Assembly: GCA_007120675.1 (NCBI GenBank)
Contig: SKNE01000097.1
Span: 1-23,205 of the forward strand
Source of the DNA: Bacteroidales bacterium
GTDB taxonomy: Bacteria > Bacteroidota > Bacteroidia > Bacteroidales > UBA7960
Length of the DNA: 23,205 nt
Direction of reading: 5' to 3'
The notes beneath the pieces are model-generated. The model saw only the letters and a list, made by a program, of their open reading frames with translations, ran no database searches and was not told where the DNA came from. This document shows, one piece after another, positions 1-9,008 of this stretch (the stretch's first letter is position 1; each line of letters begins with the position of its first letter). The position numbers and the translations under genes are program-made.

Positions 1-1
1 C

Positions 2-43
2 CTGTTCAACTCCGATTATGTGATTAAAAAAATGGAGGACTAG
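2..43 (+). CDS. 3' end of an unidentified protein-coding gene (partial)
   Basis: The window opens inside a reading frame that stays open for 13 codons, encodes LFNSDYVIKKMED and stops with TAG at 41-43. The other two plus-strand frames hit stops at 18-20 or 25-27. It would end 28 bp before the convergent DUF4293 gene. Too little remains to recognise a family. The call rests only on the open frame and on tight gene packing, so it could also be non-coding. Confidence 0.35.
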   Translation: MFNSDYVIKKMED

Positions 44-71
44 CCTGCATTATTCCCCGGCAAAGACCTGT

Positions 72-536
72 CTACCGGAAACGGTCGGCCGAACGCACCA
101 GCTCCTCATCCCTGCGAATGGCCCGGTTGGCCATCAGCAGTAAAATCATCGATATGATGGGAAACAATACGGCCACGCCATAGGAAAAGTCCGTGTCGTT
201 GGCCTGCGACCTGATATGGTCAATGAAAAAGAAGGTCGCCAGGACCATGGCCGCATGCAGGATCATGTTCAGCTTACCTATCCTGATCTGCTGAAGCCGT
301 TTTTTGTAGAGGAAGGTGGTGTAAATGGTGAGCAGGGCTGACAGGGCAAAGAGGATGATCAACAAGACCCCCAGCCAGGCTCCCTCCAGGTCTGCCAGGG
401 CAAAAAAGTGACTGTGTGTGATGATGCGCAGTGGCGTCAGCGACTCAGCCGGGAAATGGGCCAGCGGCAAGTTGACAAACAACAGGGAGAAAATAAAGAC
501 AATGAACAGGTAAACGGTCTGTACACGTTGCAGCAT
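72..536 (-). CDS. DUF4293 family integral membrane protein
   Basis: This is a 154-residue, very hydrophobic protein with four predicted membrane segments, at about residues 7-27, 50-75, 88-108 and 120-137. It has a positively charged loop (YKKRLQQ) after the second segment and a charged C-terminus (RRDEELVRSADRFR). Size, topology and the MLQRVQTVYL start fit DUF4293, a Bacteroidota-restricted family of unknown function usually found beside rho. Here it is divergent from rho, with 263 bp between the two starts and its own -7 box at 575-582. The ATG at 536 is the only sensible start because the first helix follows at once. The family assignment is from memory of sequence style and context. The membrane nature is directly visible. 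Confidence 0.8.
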   Translation of the reverse strand: MLQRVQTVYLFIVFIFSLLFVNLPLAHFPAESLTPLRIITHSHFFALADLEGAWLGVLLIILFALSALLTIYTTFLYKKRLQQIRIGKLNMILHAAMVLATFFFIDHIRSQANDTDFSYGVAVLFPIISMILLLMANRAIRRDEELVRSADRFR

Positions 537-574
537 GATGGTTTATTTTTTTTTGCGGTCACAATAAGTTACTG

Positions 575-582
575 CAAAAGTA
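575..582 (-). promoter_or_regulatory. Bacteroidota -7 promoter box for the DUF4293 gene
   Basis: On the minus strand the bases read TACTTTTG, an exact match to TAnnTTTG, the -7 element used by the Bacteroidota housekeeping sigma factor. It lies 38 bp upstream of the DUF4293 start. No clear TTTG -33 element is present at the expected distance. Confidence 0.5.
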
Positions 583-638
583 CGTAAAATTGCCACAGTG
601 ACCCACTTCCTATTCCATGCCCTGACAGAATAATATTT

Positions 639-666
639 TTTGTTAATGAAGAATTATATATCTTTG
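639..666 (+). promoter_or_regulatory. Bacteroidota -33/-7 promoter for rho
   Basis: A TTTG at 639-642 is followed 16 bp later by TATCTTTG at 659-666, an exact TAnnTTTG match. Transcription would start near 672-675 and give an untranslated leader of about 125 nt before the rho ATG at 800. The leader is long and pyrimidine-rich. A long leader fits the known autoregulation of rho genes in other bacteria, though regulation here is inferred. Confidence 0.6.
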
Positions 667-777
667 CACCGATCTTTGCCGCGCCATTTCATTTTTTCTT
701 TGATAGACACACCTGTTCCATACCATTTTTCTTTTTAATCTCTGCCCACAGGCACAGCGTGGCGAGATGTTTCCCTG

Positions 778-791
778 ATGATTAAAATCAT
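778..791 (+). promoter_or_regulatory. Small dyad and possible upstream mini-ORF at the rho start
   Basis: ATGATT and AATCAT form a 6-bp inverted repeat around two A residues, ending 8 nt before the rho start codon. Its first triplet is an ATG that opens a 16-codon frame (MIKIISIYVRHCRTKQ) ending at 828, out of frame with rho. The AT-rich stem is weak. Either element could affect translation initiation, but nothing in the sequence proves it. Confidence 0.25.
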
Positions 792-799
792 TTCAATTT

Positions 800-2704
<1,905 letters not shown>

Positions 2705-2731
2705 CCTGCCGGCCACTGATACAGCTTTGCC

Positions 2732-2747
2732 CCCCCGGCAGCGGGGG
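2732..2747 (+). terminator. Possible GC hairpin after rho
   Basis: CCCCC and GGGGG flank a six-base loop 28 bp after the rho stop. No T-run follows, and neighbouring G and C runs allow other pairings. It may protect the 3' end or slow polymerase, but it is not a convincing intrinsic terminator. Confidence 0.2.
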
Positions 2748-2794
2748 AAGCCCCGGGCCAGGGCCAGTCCCTGCCTAAACATTCCACTGAGGCC

Positions 2795-2826
2795 GTTGTT
2801 TAAATGGGTAAACGCATTTTAACAAC
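2795..2826 (+). promoter_or_regulatory. 12-bp inverted repeat upstream of the copper ATPase (candidate operator)
   Basis: GTTGTTTAAATG and CATTTTAACAAC are inverted copies with 11 of 12 positions pairing around an 8-bp spacer. The dyad ends 14 bp before the ATPase ATG. It is AT-rich with no following T-run, so it resembles a dimeric regulator site more than a terminator. No regulator gene lies beside it, and the factor is unknown. Confidence 0.4.
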
Positions 2827-2840
2827 ACGCCGTTCCATTT

Positions 2841-4970
2841 ATGTCCGACCATATCTTTCAGTCAGTCACCTTCAAGGTAGAAGGGATGAGCTGTACCAAT
2901 TGTGCCCTGGGGATTCAGCGTACCCTGGAAAAGGAGGGCTTTCACCAGGTGATGGCCGACTTCACCACGGGAGAAGTGAGTTTTGAGATGGGCGACAGCA
3001 ACCAATTGCCCCTGGCGGAAAAAAGGATCGAATCCCTCGGATACAAGGTGCTGGAGACCGGTAATGGGAATGGTTACGGCCGTCGCAAGGGGATGGCACC
3101 CATCGAGAAGAAGTTCTGGTTTACGGCCATCTTCACCGTTCCGCTGATCCTGTCCATGTTCATCCCCATTGACATACTCCATAATGACCTGTTTCAGCTG
3201 GCCCTTACAATCCCGGTCTTCATCACGGGCTTTTTCCATTTTGGCCGCAGCGCCTGGTTCAGTCTGCGTTCAGGGGTCACCAACATGGACGTCCTCATCT
3301 TTCTTGGCAGCACGGCCGCCTTCGTCTACAGCCTCATAGGCACGGTATACGGACTGGGACACGATTACATGTTCTATGAAACCTCCGCCAGCATCATATC
3401 CATCGTCCTGCTTGGCAATATGCTTGAATACCGCTCGGTCAGGAAAACCACCTCAGCCATTGACGACCTGGTGCGCCTGCAGAAAAACACCGCAAAGCGG
3501 CTGATCACGGAGATCCACGAGGGTGGTGAAACGGTGGAGGAGGTGGATGCGGCATTGGTGGAAACAGGCGAACGCGTCCTGGTAAACAGTGGCGATAAGG
3601 TGCCGGTTGATGGTGAGATATACTGGGGGACAGGCAGCCTGGACGAAAGCCTCATCTCAGGGGAAAGCCTCCCGGTGGACAAAAAAAAGGGCGACAAGGT
3701 GGTGGGTGGCACCATATTGCTGTCTGGCAGCCTGCGGGTCAAGGCCACCGCCACCGGCAAAGACACCGTCCTCTCGCAAATCATCACCATGGTCAGGGAA
3801 GCCCAAAAGGACAAGCCCAGCCTTCAAAACCTGGCCGATAAGATCAGTCGCATTTTCGTTCCGACAGTGGTCGTGCTGGCCATTCTCACCCTTTTGTATT
3901 GGTCGCTGGGCACCGACCTGCCATTCCGTGACTCACTCATGCGCGGCATCGCCGTACTGGTGATTGCCTGCCCCTGTGCCCTCGGACTGGCCATCCCCAC
4001 TGCAGTGGTGGTTGGACTGGGCCGGTCGGCAAAGAGTGGGATACTGATCAAGGGTGGCAGCGCCATCGACAAGTTCAGCGCCATCGATACGGTGGTGTTT
4101 GACAAGACCGGTACGCTCACAAGCGGGAAATTCCGCATCAGGGAGATGAGGTGTTTCGGGAAGTCGGAAGAGAGCGTGCGCAGCCTGCTGTATAGCATGG
4201 AGAAGCACTCCAACCACCCCATCGCACAAGCCATCACGACCTCCTTCAAGGGCGCCGGACTGATTCGCTTTGAACAGGTGGAGGAGCATAAAGGCGTTGG
4301 AGTGAAGGCCACCGACAAACAGGGGAATGTATTCGTTGCCGGTTCATACCATGTGGCCGCCCACGTCACAGGGGACGACTCACACAACGTTTACCTGCTC
4401 ATGAACGATGAGCTCATTGCCTGGGTCGACCTGGAGGATGAGGTCAAGGAGGGCGCCGCAGAGCTCATTGCCTTCCTGCAAAAAAAAGGATTGCGGTGCG
4501 TTTTGCTCAGTGGCGACCGGCAAGAGCGCTGCGATGCGCTGGCATCACAACTGGGTATCGGGGAGGTGTATGCCGAACAGCTGCCCGGACAAAAACTGGA
4601 GGTGATCGAAAAGCTGTCAGAAAACGCCAGGGTGGCCATGGTGGGCGATGGCATCAATGACGCCCCTGCCCTGGCCAAAGCCTATGTGGGCGTCAGCATG
4701 AGCGATGCCACCCAGGTAGCGGTCAAGTCGGCCGATGTGGTCCTGCTCAAGGGTGACCTGTCGCTGCTGGCCAAAGCCTTTGGCGCCACCCGAACCACCC
4801 TGCGCACGGTGAAAGAGAACCTCTTCTGGGCCTTCTTCTACAATGTGTCGGCCATCCCGCTGGCCATGGTCGGACTGCTGACACCCATTGTGGCAGCCTT
4901 TGCCATGGCCGTATCCGACGTGATCGTCGTGCTGAACTCCCTTCGACTGAAAACCAGGAAATTAAGGTAA
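2841..4970 (+). CDS. copA: Heavy-metal (copper-type) P1B ATPase
   Basis: This is a 709-residue metal-exporting P-type ATPase of the inner membrane. One N-terminal HMA domain carries the metal site MSCTNC (C18, C21). Eight membrane helices are predicted. The transport motif CPC is at 377-379, the phosphorylated Asp is D421 in DKTGT, the nucleotide-domain HP is at 459-460, and the hinge GDGINDAPA starts at 602. CPC together with Y667-N668 in helix 7 and M689 in helix 8 points to Cu(I), the P1B-1 subgroup. The helix 8 motif reads MAVSD, with D693 where well-studied CopA proteins have the second Ser of MxxSS, so specificity may differ slightly. Start choice: the ATG at 2841 leads directly into the HMA domain. 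A dyad at 2795-2826 may regulate it. No chaperone or CueR-like gene is adjacent. Confidence 0.95.
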   Translation: MSDHIFQSVTFKVEGMSCTNCALGIQRTLEKEGFHQVMADFTTGEVSFEMGDSNQLPLAEKRIESLGYKVLETGNGNGYGRRKGMAPIEKKFWFTAIFTVPLILSMFIPIDILHNDLFQLALTIPVFITGFFHFGRSAWFSLRSGVTNMDVLIFLGSTAAFVYSLIGTVYGLGHDYMFYETSASIISIVLLGNMLEYRSVRKTTSAIDDLVRLQKNTAKRLITEIHEGGETVEEVDAALVETGERVLVNSGDKVPVDGEIYWGTGSLDESLISGESLPVDKKKGDKVVGGTILLSGSLRVKATATGKDTVLSQIITMVREAQKDKPSLQNLADKISRIFVPTVVVLAILTLLYWSLGTDLPFRDSLMRGIAVLVIACPCALGLAIPTAVVVGLGRSAKSGILIKGGSAIDKFSAIDTVVFDKTGTLTSGKFRIREMRCFGKSEESVRSLLYSMEKHSNHPIAQAITTSFKGAGLIRFEQVEEHKGVGVKATDKQGNVFVAGSYHVAAHVTGDDSHNVYLLMNDELIAWVDLEDEVKEGAAELIAFLQKKGLRCVLLSGDRQERCDALASQLGIGEVYAEQLPGQKLEVIEKLSENARVAMVGDGINDAPALAKAYVGVSMSDATQVAVKSADVVLLKGDLSLLAKAFGATRTTLRTVKENLFWAFFYNVSAIPLAMVGLLTPIVAAFAMAVSDVIVVLNSLRLKTRKLR

Positions 4971-5009
4971 GCTGTCCATCCCCCGGCGGCCACCATGGTC
5001 GCGACCGCG

Positions 5010-5423
5010 TCACTCTCCATAGACCGTGAGGGTAAGCCTGCGCCGCCCCCCGCGGTCACGAAACTCCGCCAGGAAGATCCCCTGCCACGTACCCAGGGCC
5101 ATACGCCCCGACTGAATGGGTACCGTAAGCGATACACCGGTCAGTGCCGACTTGACATGGGCCGGCATGTCATCATCACCCTCCATGGTGTGGGTGTAAA
5201 ACGGCATGCGCTCAGGCACCAGGTGATCATAACTGCTATCCAGGTCGATGCGGACCGATGGGTCTGCATTCTCGTTGATCAGCAAGGCAGCCGATGTGTG
5301 ATGCAGGAAAATGTTGATCATGCCGGTATCAGGCAGCTTGTCCAAAGCCTGCGCAACATGGTGACTGATGAGGTGAAACCCCCGCGAATAAGCCGGCAGC
5401 GTGAGCGAATATTGTTGAACCAT
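5010..5423 (-). CDS. YjbQ/UPF0047 family protein
   Basis: This small soluble protein of 137 residues contains the family's conserved segments: FLHHTSAALLINENAD, the DHLVPERMPFYTHTMEGDDD region, MPAHVKSALTG and GTWQGIFLAEFRD. The conserved His and acidic residues form the likely metal or ligand site. Some family members show weak thiamine-phosphate-synthase activity and the family is often labelled a secondary thiamine phosphate synthase, but the physiological role is unsettled. The ATG at 5423 (MVQQYSLTL) is preferred over a TTG 30 bp upstream because the family begins at this point. It converges on the copper ATPase gene, with 39 bp between the stop codons. The short gap holds a GGTCGCGACC palindrome. 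Confidence 0.92.
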   Translation of the reverse strand: MVQQYSLTLPAYSRGFHLISHHVAQALDKLPDTGMINIFLHHTSAALLINENADPSVRIDLDSSYDHLVPERMPFYTHTMEGDDDMPAHVKSALTGVSLTVPIQSGRMALGTWQGIFLAEFRDRGGRRRLTLTVYGE

Positions 5424-5557
5424 GGTTTTTTGCCCAAAAGTAGCATAAATCAATGAAACTGGGAAAAGCGGGGCGAACGCTCACTTCAAGGCGCCATGGC
5501 GTGCAAATGACCAGTCAATAATTCGCTCCGGGCCTTTCCGGTTTGCCTAAAATGGTT

Positions 5558-5565
5558 TATTTTTG
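5558..5565 (+). promoter_or_regulatory. Bacteroidota -7 box in the 5424-5661 intergenic region
   Basis: TATTTTTG matches TAnnTTTG exactly and lies about 97 bp upstream of the TapB-like gene. The best -33 candidates are TTTC at 5535-5538 (19-bp spacer) and TTTG at 5542-5545 (12 bp, too close). The rest of the gap holds a small GGCC/GGCC hairpin at 5588-5600 and an AT-rich imperfect dyad near 5611-5638. No other gene is visible there. Confidence 0.45.
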
Positions 5566-5661
5566 TTTTTATTTAGTCTATATTGACGGCCCGAGAGGCC
5601 GGCAAGGGACAATAATTGATGTCAACAATCGAATTATTAACCAGTTAAATGATCAGACACC

Positions 5662-6390
5662 ATGAAAGATACCCTAAGATGGATCGCTTTTTTGCTGCTT
5701 TTCGTGCCAGGCCTGGTGACGCCACCAGCCCATGCCGCGCTGCAGGAAGCACAATGCAACTATTACCTCCCGCTGGTGGAGGGTACAGGCATTGCCTATG
5801 AACATTTTGACCGGCGCGACCGCCTGGAATACAGGCAGGAGATACGGATTGTTTCTGTGGCGTCGAAAGAGGGGGAAGTGCATGCCACCATGGAAACGAA
5901 GCATTTCGATCGCCGCAACAGACTGCAGCATGAAGGCACCTTCGGAATCATTTGCCACGGCGATGTACTTCAGCTCGACCTTCAGTCACTGATGGACCAG
6001 GCCATGCTGGAGGCCTACGAGGGGATGGAGATGGTTTTTGAAGGTGGTGAGATGATGATTCCATCGGAGCTGTCGGTGGGTCAAAGCCTGCCCGATGCCA
6101 CCCTGGATATCAGCGTGCGCAGTTCCGGGATGCAGGTGGCCGAGATGACAATGCAGATTACTGACAGACAAGTTACCGCAAGGGAAAATATCACCGTGCC
6201 AGCGGGAACCTTTGAAGCATACCGCATAGTATACAACACCCATATTGAGATGAGGGCCATGGGGATTCCCATACGCACAAACACACAAACGGTGGAATAC
6301 CATGCAAGGGAAGTGGGTGTGGTAAGAACCGAGATTTATGACCAACGGGAGCGTCTGCAGTCCTACCAGGTGTTAAGCGAGATCTTTTAA
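5662..6390 (+). CDS. Secreted TapB / DUF3108-like protein
   Basis: The protein has 242 residues with a clear Sec signal peptide (basic MKDTLR, hydrophobic core to about 20, AHA-A cleavage near 25). The mature part is beta-rich and resembles the TapB/DUF3108-like family, secreted Bacteroidota proteins whose sheets bear lines such as VPAGTFEAYRIVY and a final VGVVRTEIYD strand. The role is unknown; envelope or periplasmic location is likely. A motif F/Y-D-x-R-x-R-L recurs at residues 49, 82 and 226 (FDRRDRLEY, FDRRNRLQH, YDQRERLQS), suggesting strands that repeat across the fold. The gene stands alone and its last 18 bp overlap the convergent polymerase gene. Confidence 0.75.
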   Translation: MKDTLRWIAFLLLFVPGLVTPPAHAALQEAQCNYYLPLVEGTGIAYEHFDRRDRLEYRQEIRIVSVASKEGEVHATMETKHFDRRNRLQHEGTFGIICHGDVLQLDLQSLMDQAMLEAYEGMEMVFEGGEMMIPSELSVGQSLPDATLDISVRSSGMQVAEMTMQITDRQVTARENITVPAGTFEAYRIVYNTHIEMRAMGIPIRTNTQTVEYHAREVGVVRTEIYDQRERLQSYQVLSEIF

Positions 6391-7902
6391 TCGGCTTTCG
6401 GGCGCCGGTTCAGCGGGTTTCGCCCCCTCTTTTTCATAAAACACATCCATGGCCACCAGGATGGCCATCATACCCCAGAAGGGGACGGACGCCTTGTCTG
6501 TATCCAGGAAGTTGTTCAACAGTCCGTGGGTGAAATAGGTGATGAAGCCAAGGGAGATCCCAAGGGCCATCAGCCGCATCTCTCTCGTGGGGGCTTTTTT
6601 GTACAGTTTCACCCCCGTGGCCAGGACGGCCAGGCTGAGGGCCACCATGCTCAGCATGCCGGGCAGGCCGCTTTCGGAGAGGGGCCCGATGTACTCGCTG
6701 TGTGCATTGCCCAGGTCTCCGAAGTGGGTGGTGATGATGGTATAATCTTCGTATCGCTGGAATGGGGCGTAGACAAACTGATAGGTCCCCGGACCCCAGC
6801 CCAGCACCGGTCTCTCCTGGTACATGCGGTAAGCCGACCGCCAGCGGTTGATGCGTTCAAGGTTGGATGCATCGGAGGTGATGTTGGAGATGGAACGCAG
6901 GTGTTCGCCAAAATCGCCTGAGGACTCCTGCTGGTTGCGCTCCAGTCGCATGATGATCTCTGTCTGGAAGACGTAGAGACCACCCAGCACCAGCACCAGG
7001 CCTGCCACGATGAGCCGGAACCTGATGCGAAAGGCAAGGATGAGCAGACCCGCCGCGGCCACCATGATGCTCAACCAGGCGGCACGGCTGTAGCTGAACA
7101 GTATCCCTGCACAGAAAATCACAAAGAAGATGATGGCCATGCGCCGCCTTAGTAAGCTGTCGCTGCGGTTGAATGCCATGATGGCAAAGAATGGCGCCAC
7201 CAGGGCCAGTACAGCGGCATAATGGGTGTGGTCATTGAAAAACGGCCTGGCCGCCCAGTAGCCCATATCCCGGATAAAACCCACCCCGGAGTGCTTGTAG
7301 GTCACCAACAGGACCACCACGGCCAGGGATGATCCAAAAAGCCACATGAAACGCCGCATGTTTTTGGGCTCCCTGAACAGATAGATCCCCAGGAAAAAGA
7401 AAGTGGTTACAAACCAGAGCCTGGAAACAAAATACTTGAATGATACCAGGGGGATCTCGCTGGTCACGGAGGTGACAAACATCCAGGTCAGTTGCAGCAG
7501 GAGGATGATGGTCACGGGATGCCTCAGCACACGCCAGTCGTAGCTTCTTTCATACAAAAGCCGGAAGAAAAACAGTCCCATGATGGCCACCACCACCGGC
7601 TCAATGGGCATATCCACTGTAAAACCCAGTTCAGGATAACGGAACTTGATGGAAAAAGGGGTAAGCAGGACAAGCAAAAGGATCAGCTTGTCCAGTGAAA
7701 AGAAAAACAGCAGCATGATCCCCATGGCCAGTGGCAGGGCCATCAACCAGTAAACCTCCTGCAGGATAAACAGGAGGTTCAGTGCAGCAAAGATGAGGCT
7801 GCCACCGTAGAACCACAGCAATTGTTCGTTTCTCACCACCGGATCAGGAGGATGTTTTGGGTGTTTTTTGCCTGATGATGCCCTTGGACTGGAGGTTCTC
7901 AT
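6373..7902 (-). CDS. O-antigen ligase / polymerase family membrane protein
   Basis: This multi-spanning inner-membrane protein has 509 residues and about 11-12 hydrophobic segments. A large periplasmic loop at about residues 320-410 holds the Wzy_C-type signature (INRWRSAYRMYQERPVLGWG, then PGTYQ, and HSEYIGPLSESGLPG). It belongs to the Wzy/WaaL superfamily, which polymerises undecaprenyl-linked sugar units or transfers them to a lipid or protein acceptor. The two activities cannot be told apart from sequence. It follows the Wzz-like gene with a 59-bp same-strand overlap if the ATG at 7902 is used. A GTG at 7839 would start just inside the first helix region and leave the frames separate. A polymerase role fits the neighbouring flippase and chain-length gene. 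Confidence 0.88.
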   Translation of the reverse strand: MRTSSPRASSGKKHPKHPPDPVVRNEQLLWFYGGSLIFAALNLLFILQEVYWLMALPLAMGIMLLFFFSLDKLILLLVLLTPFSIKFRYPELGFTVDMPIEPVVVAIMGLFFFRLLYERSYDWRVLRHPVTIILLLQLTWMFVTSVTSEIPLVSFKYFVSRLWFVTTFFFLGIYLFREPKNMRRFMWLFGSSLAVVVLLVTYKHSGVGFIRDMGYWAARPFFNDHTHYAAVLALVAPFFAIMAFNRSDSLLRRRMAIIFFVIFCAGILFSYSRAAWLSIMVAAAGLLILAFRIRFRLIVAGLVLVLGGLYVFQTEIIMRLERNQQESSGDFGEHLRSISNITSDASNLERINRWRSAYRMYQERPVLGWGPGTYQFVYAPFQRYEDYTIITTHFGDLGNAHSEYIGPLSESGLPGMLSMVALSLAVLATGVKLYKKAPTREMRLMALGISLGFITYFTHGLLNNFLDTDKASVPFWGMMAILVAMDVFYEKEGAKPAEPAPESRLKDLA

Positions 7903-8881
7903 AGACCATGATGACCATCACCCCCATGAAGCCTGCGGCAAAAGTGGATAGGAACACGATCAGCCAGCGGATGGGATATACTTTCCGCTCGGCCTCAAAG
8001 GCACTGTCCAGGATGAACTTGAATGGCAGGAAGCTTTCCAGGTCAGATTTGGCTTCATGGTACCTGCGCTGTATCATGATCAGGTGCTCACTGACGTTAG
8101 ACAGGTAAGCGGTATGGAACACATAGGCCCCACCATATTCTCCCAGCAAGGCCAGCCGTTCCTCGATGCTTTGAACTCCCTCGGCGTGACTGGCTGACAG
8201 GTCTTTGGCCAGCTGTTTGGTGAGCATGCCCGACTGGGCCTCCAGGTCAAACACGCCCATGGCCATGATCAGCCGAAGCGAATCTTCCGCCTCTTTCACC
8301 TGTTGCCGCAAGGTATGATACTGATTGCGGGCAACCTCATAGGCCAGCGACGCCCTTTCATGCCGTAGCTCATTTTGCACCGTATCGGCCAGTGCCGCCA
8401 GCTCATTGGCGATGGCGGCGGCCATGGCCGGATCTGCGTCACGCACATTGATCTCGATGGCCCCGTACTGGGTGCGGCGAAAAGAGATGTTGCCGCGATA
8501 CATCTCCGTCAGCGTGGTGTGGCGGTATGGCGCATCCTCTGCAATCTCATAGTGCGCCAACAGGTCAAAGCGTTGCACGATGCGGTCCCGTATATTGCCC
8601 GACTCCAGCACCTGCAGCAGCCGCTCCGCGTCTTCCACGTCACCGTATTCAAGAAAATCCTGGCGGGCCACGCCGCCTGACAGTACCGCCCGCGAGAGGC
8701 TGCCCCCCGTGGCGGGGAACATGGTCACCGTAGACTGAAATTTGGGGGTGATAAAGCGCGGTCCGCTGAAGATGGCCGCCGCAATGGCTGCCACTGCGCA
8801 CACAATGAACAAATGCTTCCACCAGCGGATGAAAAAGATGAATACATTGGTGGAATCAAATACCTGGTCCTTTTGCTCCAT
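7844..8881 (-). CDS. Wzz-like polysaccharide chain-length / export co-polymerase
   Basis: The protein has 345 residues with the two-helix PCP topology: a membrane segment near residues 22-40, a long periplasmic part with helical stretches (about 160-285), and a second membrane segment near 302-326 followed by a short basic tail (QSKGIIRQKTPKTSS). Sequence after the first helix (PKFQSTVTMFP) is typical of Wzz domains. Such proteins control how long polymerised sugar chains become, working with Wzy. No tyrosine-kinase domain is fused. It lies between the flippase gene and the polymerase gene on the same strand. A -7 box at 8979-8986 suggests it can be transcribed independently of the flippase. 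Confidence 0.88.
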   Translation of the reverse strand: MEQKDQVFDSTNVFIFFIRWWKHLFIVCAVAAIAAAIFSGPRFITPKFQSTVTMFPATGGSLSRAVLSGGVARQDFLEYGDVEDAERLLQVLESGNIRDRIVQRFDLLAHYEIAEDAPYRHTTLTEMYRGNISFRRTQYGAIEINVRDADPAMAAAIANELAALADTVQNELRHERASLAYEVARNQYHTLRQQVKEAEDSLRLIMAMGVFDLEAQSGMLTKQLAKDLSASHAEGVQSIEERLALLGEYGGAYVFHTAYLSNVSEHLIMIQRRYHEAKSDLESFLPFKFILDSAFEAERKVYPIRWLIVFLSTFAAGFMGVMVIMVYENLQSKGIIRQKTPKTSS

Positions 8882-8978
8882 GATGTTTTGTCTCGTTAAT
8901 GGCCCTGGTTGAATGCCGGGAAAAATCCTTTTGCTGAATGATTAACGCCCCACGGGCGCGCTTATTGAAAAATGGCGC

Positions 8979-9008
8979 CAAAAATAATGAAAAATAAGCA
9001 ATTGTCAA
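8979..9008 (-). promoter_or_regulatory. Internal promoter upstream of the Wzz-like gene
   Basis: On the minus strand TTG (9008-9006) is followed 19 bp later by TATTTTTG (8986-8979), an exact TAnnTTTG. It overlaps the flippase stop codon and lies about 98 bp before the Wzz start. A short CGCCC/GGGCG hairpin at 8946-8958 lies in the leader. This would let wzz and the polymerase be expressed apart from the flippase. Confidence 0.45.

Noticed and set aside
4997..5006. GGTCGCGACC palindrome between the convergent copper ATPase and YjbQ genes
   Set aside because: It is only 10 bp with no loop and no T-run, so it does not support a terminator or operator call.
5424..5453. TTG start for the YjbQ-like protein
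   Set aside because: The ATG at 5423 matches the family start; the added residues are not family-like.
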